From assembly GCF_000372645.1 (NCBI RefSeq), contig NZ_APMP01000017.1:18716-82715 (forward strand): 64,000 nucleotides of DNA, given 5' to 3'. The notes beneath the pieces are model-generated. The model was not told the origin of the DNA. It saw only the letters and a program-made list of their open reading frames with translations, and searched no databases. How positions within the stretch are numbered: position 1 is the stretch's first letter; each line of letters starts with the position of its first letter. The DNA is from Caulobacter vibrioides OR37. Its GTDB lineage: Bacteria > Pseudomonadota > Alphaproteobacteria > Caulobacterales > Caulobacteraceae. Position numbers and translations under genes: made by a program. This document shows positions 58,490-64,000 of the stretch, in pieces.

Positions 58490-60076
58490 TCAGGCCTGAA
58501 CGAGCCCTGGCTTGCCCGCCTCGACCGCCCACTTGGCGCGGGTCGATAGCTTGCCGTCCTTGCGCGTGACAGCGTCCAGAACCTTGAACTCGGTCACGAA
58601 CGTCTTGGGCGTCGCCTCGCAGATCGCGTAGCCGCGCTGGTCGTTGTTGAACTTCAGCATCGGGTTGGCGGCCTGGATCTTGGCGAACGTCTCCCGCTGG
58701 TCCGTCCCGTCGCCGCCCGAGCTGATCGAGGTGACCACGAATTCCGACGCGATCGGCGGCCCGACAGGCTTGGCCCCGTCGACATAGAGGTCGCCCGCGA
58801 AGTTCTGGTGTTCGTCGCCGGTCAGGACGACGACGTTGCCGACCTTGTGGTCGCGGATCTGAGACAGCACCCGGCGGCGCGGCGTGTTGTAGCCGGCCCA
58901 GGAGTCCGGGTTGACCATCACGCCGGGACCAGGATCCCGATCCAGATCCATCATCATCACCTGCTGGGCGATGACGTTCCAGGTCGCCTTCGAGGCCGAC
59001 AGACCATCGATCAGCCACTTTTCCTGCGGCAGGCCCATGAACTGGGCCTTCGGATCGTTGACGCCCTCGCACCAGCTCCACTTGTCGCCGCACGGCTGGT
59101 CGCTCCGGAACTGGCGCGTATCCAGGAGGTTCAGGTTGACGAGCTGGCCGTAGCTGGCCCGACGATAGATCTGAAGGCCGGTCCCGGCCGGAAAGCTCGA
59201 CGCCCGCAGCGGCATGTTTTCGTAATAGGCCTGGGCGGCGGCCTGGCGGCGCAGGTTGAACAGCTTGGGATCGGTATTGTCCTGGTCGATCTCGGCGGCC
59301 CAGTTGTTGTCGATCTCGTGGTCGTCCCAGATCGCGAACCAGGGCGCGGCGGCGTGGGCGGCCTGGAGATCGACGTCCAGCTTGTACTGGGCGTAGCGGC
59401 GGCGATAGTCGTCCAGGCTGTAGATCTCGTCGCCGAAATGCTGGCGGACGTTCTCGATCGGCCGGCCGCCGCTGGTGGTGGTCCGAGCGCCCCGGCCTTC
59501 GTAGATGTAGTCGCCGTAGCAGAAGACGAAGTCTGGATTGTCCTCCGCCATGCGGCGGTGAGCGGTGTAGTAGCCGTTCTCATAGTTCTGGCAGCCGGCG
59601 ACGGCGAAGCGGACCTTCTCGACGACCGCGCCCAGGGCTGGCGTCGTGCGCGCTCGGCCCAGGATGCTGCGGTCGCGGCCGGCGATGAAGCGGTACCAGT
59701 AGTCGCGGCCGGGCTGCAGTCCGCCGACCTCGACGTGGATCGCGTGCCCCAGTTCGGGCGGCGCGACGGCCGTTCCCTTGGCCACGATGGTCTTCATGCT
59801 CTCGGAGTCGCCGACCTCCCACGCGACCTCGACCGGCGCCATCGGCATGCCGTAGCCGATCTCGAACGGTTCGGGGGCCAGGCGGGTCCAGATCACGAAG
59901 CCGTCCGGCGACGGATCGCCGGAGGCCACGCCCAGCTGGAACGGATAGGTCTTGAAATAGGCCGGCGCCAGGGCCGCCCGGCTCTCCAGCGGTATCGACA
60001 GCGCCGTCAAGGCCGAGGCCCCGAAGACGGTCAACAGGCGGCGGCGGCTGAGGGCGTAGCGATCGAGCACGGACAT
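58490..60076 (-). CDS. phoD: Tat-exported alkaline phosphatase D
   Basis: Seen: 528 residues from ATG 60076. Twin-arginine signal SRRRLLTVFGASALTAL near residue 10, then an Ig-like N-domain (FQLGVASGDPSPDGFVIWTRL) and a metallophosphoesterase domain with FAVAGCQNYENGYY, FCYGDYIYEGRG, IWDDHEIDNNW and LTGDEHQNFAGDL. PhoD enzymes use Ca/Fe, are secreted folded through Tat and hydrolyse phosphomono- and diesters. A PhoB box was not recognised upstream. The longer upstream frame is antisense noise over recO. Confidence 0.94.
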   Translation of the reverse strand: MSVLDRYALSRRRLLTVFGASALTALSIPLESRAALAPAYFKTYPFQLGVASGDPSPDGFVIWTRLAPEPFEIGYGMPMAPVEVAWEVGDSESMKTIVAKGTAVAPPELGHAIHVEVGGLQPGRDYWYRFIAGRDRSILGRARTTPALGAVVEKVRFAVAGCQNYENGYYTAHRRMAEDNPDFVFCYGDYIYEGRGARTTTSGGRPIENVRQHFGDEIYSLDDYRRRYAQYKLDVDLQAAHAAAPWFAIWDDHEIDNNWAAEIDQDNTDPKLFNLRRQAAAQAYYENMPLRASSFPAGTGLQIYRRASYGQLVNLNLLDTRQFRSDQPCGDKWSWCEGVNDPKAQFMGLPQEKWLIDGLSASKATWNVIAQQVMMMDLDRDPGPGVMVNPDSWAGYNTPRRRVLSQIRDHKVGNVVVLTGDEHQNFAGDLYVDGAKPVGPPIASEFVVTSISSGGDGTDQRETFAKIQAANPMLKFNNDQRGYAICEATPKTFVTEFKVLDAVTRKDGKLSTRAKWAVEAGKPGLVQA

Positions 60077-60129
60077 GGCGGAACTCCGGAAAGCTGAAGG
60101 TTCGCGATAGCTCCGCTGTGTGACGGTTC

Positions 60130-60882
60130 TTAAAGCCTCCCCGCCTCGGACAGTCGGTCCAGCAGCCAGACCCGCGCCGGCGGCAGGGGTCGATTCAGCG
60201 GGCCGAAGACGAACTGCTCGAGGAAGTGGCCGGTGATGTCGAGGCCCGCCTTCACGTCGCCTTCCGCCAGCCCGCCCTGCGATGACAGCATGAACGGCGG
60301 CAACGGCAAGAGCTTGTCGTGATACGGCCGCCCGGCGTCGCGGCTGACGGCGCGGCCGGTGCGCGGGCTGACATAGACGAGGTCGTCGAAGACTCCGGTC
60401 GCCGCGCACTTGGAGAGATCCAGGCCAAAGCCCAGCTCCTGCAGCAGGCCCGCCTCGTAGCGGACATAGACCGCCGGCCAGATGTCGGGCATTTCGAGAA
60501 CGCGGATCAGGGCCTCCAGCGCGTGGAAGGCGCCGGGATGGGCCTCGCGCTCGGGCAGAGCCGCGGCGGCCACGGCGGCGGCGGCGGAAAGTCCGGCCAG
60601 CGCCAGGCGGTCGTCGAACAGGCTGGAAGGCCCCTCGCCCATCGGCTCCAGGCTGGCCGAGCCCAGCTGGTCGGACACCCGCGCCCGATAGCGGGCGATG
60701 ACGCGCGCGCCCGGTTGCAGGAACGGCTTCATCCGCCTCGAAGCCGCGCCGGCCACGTGGGCGGCGAACTTGCCGCGATCCTGGGTGAGCAGCTCGACGA
60801 TGGCCCCCGTCTCGCCGTGCGAGCGGGCCGAGAGGACGTAGGCTTCGTCCTCCCACTCCAGGGTCAAGTCGGCGTCCCCCAC
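60130..60882 (-). CDS. recO: DNA repair protein RecO
   Basis: Recombination mediator that loads RecA on SSB-coated gaps with RecR. Seen: 250 residues: N-terminal OB-fold with WEDEAYVLSARSHGETGAIVELLTQDRGKFAAHVAGA, then helical C-terminal domain ending VWLLDRLSEAGRL. ATG at 60882 overlaps nat by 19 bases; TTG at 60867 would begin nearer the conserved EWEDEA segment and is a real alternative. Confidence 0.94.
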   Translation of the reverse strand: MGDADLTLEWEDEAYVLSARSHGETGAIVELLTQDRGKFAAHVAGAASRRMKPFLQPGARVIARYRARVSDQLGSASLEPMGEGPSSLFDDRLALAGLSAAAAVAAAALPEREAHPGAFHALEALIRVLEMPDIWPAVYVRYEAGLLQELGFGLDLSKCAATGVFDDLVYVSPRTGRAVSRDAGRPYHDKLLPLPPFMLSSQGGLAEGDVKAGLDITGHFLEQFVFGPLNRPLPPARVWLLDRLSEAGRL

Positions 60883-61721
60883 GCGACGACCTTCTCCAGA
60901 ACGGGCCTCCAGTCGGGCTCGACCGGCAGGCCGATCACGTCGCGCAAGGTGGTTTCAAGCTCGTCGACCGACAGATCGCGCTGTTCGACCACCGCGCCGG
61001 TGACGTCGCGATGGGTGAAGCGATTGTTCTTCAGGGCGTAGCGCGCGGTCGGCGTCGTGCGCCCCACGGTCATGCTCCAGGTGAAGTGCGAGCTGGGATG
61101 CGTGTAGGTGAAGAAGTTGGCCTGCTCGTAATCGACCTCGGCCCAGGCGCCGTTCGACACCTGGTACAGCGGCGCCCAGCGGCCCGAGAGATCGGCCTGG
61201 ACCTGGCGTTCGGCCACGCCGCTGGTCTGGGTGTCGACGATGCGGAACCGGCCGTGCGGCGTGTCTTGCTCCGCGTCGGAGAACAGGCGCAGCGGCGCGG
61301 TTAGAACGCAGCCGCCAAAGCCGGCGTCGACCAGCCAGGTCTCGCCCTCCAGCATCACGCCCAGCACCTGATGCGAGCGCGGACGCGGCGGCGCGTCGTC
61401 CGGCGACATCCACTTCACGCGGGCCATCAGGCCCTCGACCTGGAATCCCAGGGCCTCTAGCACCCGCTTCAGGAGGCCATTCTGCTCATAGCAGTAACCG
61501 CCCCGCCCGCCCGCGATCAGCTTGGCGTCGATGTCGGCCGGGACGATGCTGACGCCGCGCCCCAGCAGCACGTCCAGGTTCTCGAACGGAATGGCGTCGG
61601 GATGGCGAAAGGCGATGGCCCGCAACACCGCGAGCGTAGGCTCGCGAGGCCCGTCATAGCCGATGCGTCCAAAATAGGCGTCGAGATCGACCGCCGCCGC
61701 CGAAGCCGGGGCGTCAAACAT
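60864..61721 (-). CDS. nat: Arylamine N-acetyltransferase
   Basis: Seen: 285 residues with the Cys-His-Asp triad C77 in GGRGGYCYEQNGL, H117 in RPRSHQVLGV and D132 in WLVDAGFGG, plus IPFENLDVLLGR. Acetyl-CoA-dependent acetylation of arylamines and hydrazines; physiological substrate unknown. The start overlaps the era stop by 8 bases, and its end overlaps recO, making an era-nat-recO transcript likely. Confidence 0.95.
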   Translation of the reverse strand: MFDAPASAAAVDLDAYFGRIGYDGPREPTLAVLRAIAFRHPDAIPFENLDVLLGRGVSIVPADIDAKLIAGGRGGYCYEQNGLLKRVLEALGFQVEGLMARVKWMSPDDAPPRPRSHQVLGVMLEGETWLVDAGFGGCVLTAPLRLFSDAEQDTPHGRFRIVDTQTSGVAERQVQADLSGRWAPLYQVSNGAWAEVDYEQANFFTYTHPSSHFTWSMTVGRTTPTARYALKNNRFTHRDVTGAVVEQRDLSVDELETTLRDVIGLPVEPDWRPVLEKVVAWGTPT

Positions 61722-62664
61722 CGAAGTCCAGCCCGATATCGCTGAACAGCCCCCGCTCCTCGGCCCAGTTCTCCTTCACCTTGACGTGCAGGAACAGGTG
61801 AACCTTGCGGTCGAGGATGTCGCACAGCTCCTCGCGCGAGGCCTGGCCGATCCACTTCAAGGTCTGGCCGCCCTTGCCGATGACGATGACCCGCTGGCCT
61901 TCGCGCTCGACAAGGATGGTCTGCTCGATACGCACCGAGCCGTCCTTGCGCTCCTCGAACGCGGTCGTCTCGACGGTCGCGGCGTAGGGCAGCTCTTCGT
62001 GGACGCGCAGATAGACCTTCTCGCGGGTGATCTCGGCGGCCAGCAGGCGGGCCGGCAGGTCGGCGGTCTGGTCCTCCGGATAGAGCCAAGGCCCCTCGGG
62101 CATCATGGTGACGAGCTTGGCCGTCAGGTCCTCGACGCCCGCGCCGGTCGAGGCGCTGATCATGAAGACGTCGGTGTAGACGCCGGTGTCGAAGAAGTCC
62201 TTGGCGACGGCCAGCAGGGTGTCGCGCTTGATCCCGTCGATCTTGTTCAGCGCCAGGATGACCTTGCGGTCGGCGGCCTTCAGGCCCTCGATGATGGTCT
62301 GCACATCCTGGGCCGAGCGGTATTCGCCGGGCGTGGCCTTGTCGGCGCGGCTGGCCAGCTCGGCCTGGACGTCGACCAGGTGGACGGTGGCCTCGGCTTC
62401 CTCCGAACCGGCCCAGGCCGAGCGGACCATGGCGCGGTCAAGGCGCCGGCGCGGGCTGAAGATCCCGGGCGTGTCCACGAGGACGATCTGGGTGTCGCCC
62501 TCGATGGCCACGCCGCGCACGGGGAAACGGGTGGTCTGGACCTTCTGGGTGACGATCGAGACCTTGGCCCCGACCATGCGATTGACCAGGGTGGACTTGC
62601 CGGCGTTCGGCGCGCCGATGATGGCGGCGAAGCCGGCCTTAGTTTGGGAGGTGGTGTCAGTCAT
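61714..62664 (-). CDS. era: Ribosome-associated GTPase Era
   Basis: Essential GTPase for 16S rRNA maturation and 30S assembly. Seen: 316 residues from ATG 62664; G1 GAPNAGKST (about 16-24), G3 VDTPG, G4 NKID, G5 SAS, then a C-terminal KH domain with RVIVIGKGGQTLKWIGQASREEL. Length is normal. The frame is open to 62682, but ATG 62664 begins just before the G1 strand. Coupled to nat; rnc is not adjacent here. Confidence 0.97.
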   Translation of the reverse strand: MTDTTSQTKAGFAAIIGAPNAGKSTLVNRMVGAKVSIVTQKVQTTRFPVRGVAIEGDTQIVLVDTPGIFSPRRRLDRAMVRSAWAGSEEAEATVHLVDVQAELASRADKATPGEYRSAQDVQTIIEGLKAADRKVILALNKIDGIKRDTLLAVAKDFFDTGVYTDVFMISASTGAGVEDLTAKLVTMMPEGPWLYPEDQTADLPARLLAAEITREKVYLRVHEELPYAATVETTAFEERKDGSVRIEQTILVEREGQRVIVIGKGGQTLKWIGQASREELCDILDRKVHLFLHVKVKENWAEERGLFSDIGLDFDV

Positions 62665-62712
62665 TGCGCGTGCGTGTAGCACAGCGGGGCCAGGATTCCT
62701 CCCCCTGCGACT

Positions 62713-63222
62713 TCACGCGTCTCTCCGAAGCTGTCCGTAGATCTCGACCGCCTGACCATCGGGACTGGTTTCGGTGCGCATCCAGCGCGAGCCGATCCGC
62801 TGGGCGACGGCGATCGAGGCGCTGTTGCCCGGGTCGATCCGGTGACGGGCCTCGGTCCAGCCCAGGTGCGCGAAGGTCCAGTCGACAGCGGCCGCCGCAG
62901 CCTCGGTCGCATAGCCCCGCCCCCAGAAGACCGGAAGGATCGCCCAGCCGACCTCGGCGCGTTCGGGGCCCTCCGGAACCCACGGCCCCACCCGGCCGAC
63001 CCAGCGCCCGCTCTCGGCTTCGAAGACCGAGAACAGCCCGCAGCCACGCAACGCCCACATGCCCGCCGCCAGCGCCAGCCCGTCCCAGGCGATGTCGCGC
63101 GACTTGGGACCACCGAAGAACCGCATCGCTTGGGGATCGGCGTCGAAGGCGGCCCAACCGTCCAAGTCTCCCTCGACGGGTGGACGCAGCCGCAGGCGGG
63201 CCGTCCGCAGCTCGATGGTCAT
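62713..63222 (-). CDS. GNAT family N-acetyltransferase
   Basis: Seen: 169 residues from ATG 63222. RimJ/RimL-type acetyltransferase: TARLRLRPPVEGDLDGWAAF at the N-terminus, VGRVGPWVPEGPERAEVGWAILPVFWGRGYATEAAAAAVDWTF (acetyl-CoA pyrophosphate loop GRGYA near 105) and the C-terminal NSASIAVAQRIG. Substrate may be a protein N-terminus or a small amine. It lies between era and a DsbA-like gene. Confidence 0.9.
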   Translation of the reverse strand: MTIELRTARLRLRPPVEGDLDGWAAFDADPQAMRFFGGPKSRDIAWDGLALAAGMWALRGCGLFSVFEAESGRWVGRVGPWVPEGPERAEVGWAILPVFWGRGYATEAAAAAVDWTFAHLGWTEARHRIDPGNSASIAVAQRIGSRWMRTETSPDGQAVEIYGQLRRDA

Positions 63223-63238
63223 GATCGCCAGCCCAGCC

Positions 63239-63850
63239 TCAGTCGCTGCTGGCGGCGGCGATGGCCGCGTCGATCTGGTCCAGCGTGTGGTAGCCGGGCT
63301 CCATCTTCTTGCCATTGATCTCGAAGGTCGGGGTGGCGTCGACCTCGTGCTCCTTGGCGTTACGCTGGGCGCGGTCGTTCAGCGCGGTCATCTGCTTTTC
63401 GTCGGTCACGCACTTGGTGAACTCGTCCTCGTTCATGCCGACCTGCTTGGCGATGCCCAGCAGGGTTTCGCGCGGCGCGTCGTAGAGACCCGGATGACTG
63501 GCGAACACCGCGTCGTTGACGGCGAAATACTTGTCCTTGCCCGCGCACCGGGCGAGCAGGAAACCGGCGGCCGCCACCGTCACTTCCGAGCCGCCGCCGA
63601 CCAGCATCTCGCGGAACACGTAGTGGACCTTGCCGCTGTCGATATATTTCGACTTGAAGGCCGGATAGACCTCCTTCTGCCAGCGCGCGCAGACCGGGCA
63701 GCCGACCGAGGCGTATTCAACGACCGTCACCTTGGCGGCCTTGTTGCCCATGTCCATGTCGTCGGGCAGGGCCTCGAACGTCCGCGCCTTGTGGCACGCC
63801 GCGAGGCTGAGACTCAGCAGGGCGGCGACCGCGATCTGGAAAGGGCGCAT
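63239..63850 (-). CDS. DsbA-family thioredoxin-fold lipoprotein
   Basis: Seen: 203 residues from ATG 63850 (GGAGACC upstream). Lipobox LAAC at about residue 19, then the DSBA-like thioredoxin fold with VEYASVGCPVCARWQKEVYP carrying a CPVC active site, FREMLVGGGSEVTVAAAGFLLARCA, and the cis-Pro in DATPTFEINGKKMEPGYHTLDQI. It is of the BdbD/DsbA-like thiol oxidoreductase type, membrane-tethered in the periplasm. CPVC rather than CPHC suggests a less oxidising redox potential (inference). No dsbB partner is visible. Confidence 0.9.
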   Translation of the reverse strand: MRPFQIAVAALLSLSLAACHKARTFEALPDDMDMGNKAAKVTVVEYASVGCPVCARWQKEVYPAFKSKYIDSGKVHYVFREMLVGGGSEVTVAAAGFLLARCAGKDKYFAVNDAVFASHPGLYDAPRETLLGIAKQVGMNEDEFTKCVTDEKQMTALNDRAQRNAKEHEVDATPTFEINGKKMEPGYHTLDQIDAAIAAASSD

Positions 63851-63938
63851 CTGAAAGGGTCTCCGAGGGAATCGTGAAGGCTTGGGTTGCATCAGAGGGA
63901 CGAGCCGGGTCGCGGTCAAGGCGGGTGGCTTCCCCCCA

Positions 63939-63957
63939 TTCCCCCTGGATGGGGGAA
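63939..63957. terminator. Short GC hairpin near the right edge
   Basis: TTCCCCC, 5-base loop, GGGGGAA, followed by GGA. It lies in the gene-free right margin (63851-64000), where no ORF can be supported. Possibly the terminator of a gene beyond the window or a short intergenic repeat. Confidence 0.35.
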
Positions 63958-64000
63958 GGAACGTGTTTCAGCATCCTCGCGCCATGCGGCTGCGAGGAGG

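Noticed and set aside
60077..60129. Pho box upstream of phoD
   Set aside because: A GTCACACAG string is present but there is no paired CTGTCAT-like repeat.

Overview
This window is a stretch of chromosome from a high-GC alphaproteobacterium, almost certainly a Caulobacter species. The evidence is the gene set and order (guaB-MAPEG-rsmB; gyrA-coaD-cyclophilins-queA-tgt; motB with CtrA-like sites; nat-recO next to era), the strong GC bias at third codon positions, and TTG/GTG starts. It reads as ordinary core genome: no insertion sequence, prophage, CRISPR array or rRNA operon is visible. The one clearly atypical patch is 27.2-28.25 kb, beside a tRNA-Lys gene.

Layout. 0-6 kb: purine synthesis (guaB), a MAPEG protein, a partial rsmB, a secreted cysteine-repeat protein behind an AT-rich leader, rlmE, a Ppx/GppA phosphatase and hspQ. 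6-14 kb: phenylalanine hydroxylase, a divergent acyltransferase/LytTR pair, and an arginine succinyltransferase operon (M20 hydrolase-astA-astD-astB) in which the M20 enzyme sits where astE would be expected. 14-20 kb: tamA-tamB for outer-membrane assembly. 20-24 kb: a circularly permuted ATP-grasp/alpha-E/transglutaminase operon, a conserved but poorly understood system, followed by a PilZ protein. 24-28 kb: cysTWA sulfate importer without its binding protein, then a low-GC membrane gene and tRNA-Lys(TTT). 28-38 kb: queuosine genes tgt and queA, an endonuclease-fold membrane protein, three cyclophilins, coaD and gyrA.

38-47 kb: periplasmic Cu/Zn superoxide dismutase, a lipoprotein, an EamA transporter, divergent biotin genes (bioA / bioF-bioD), motB, the leucyl-transferase bpt and a soluble chemoreceptor. 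47-54 kb: a same-strand group of catabolic-looking enzymes (SDR, nitronate monooxygenase-like, quinone oxidoreductase, two paralogous beta-lactamase-fold esterases and an enoyl-reductase-like protein). 54-64 kb: parC, an intergenic palindromic repeat, two convergent exported phosphohydrolases (nucleotide pyrophosphatase type and PhoD), recO, nat, era, a GNAT acetyltransferase and a DsbA-like lipoprotein.

Many genes are translationally coupled through ATGA/TGATG overlaps (rlmE-ppx, the ast genes, cysTWA, queA-tgt, bioF-bioD, the two exported cyclophilins). Points that stand out: the M20 enzyme replacing AstE, the ATP-grasp/alpha-E/transglutaminase system, metal-ligand substitutions in Tgt and SodC, natural quinolone-determining-region substitutions in both GyrA and ParC, a hairpin that buries a lipoprotein ribosome site, and the low-GC island scar next to tRNA-Lys.
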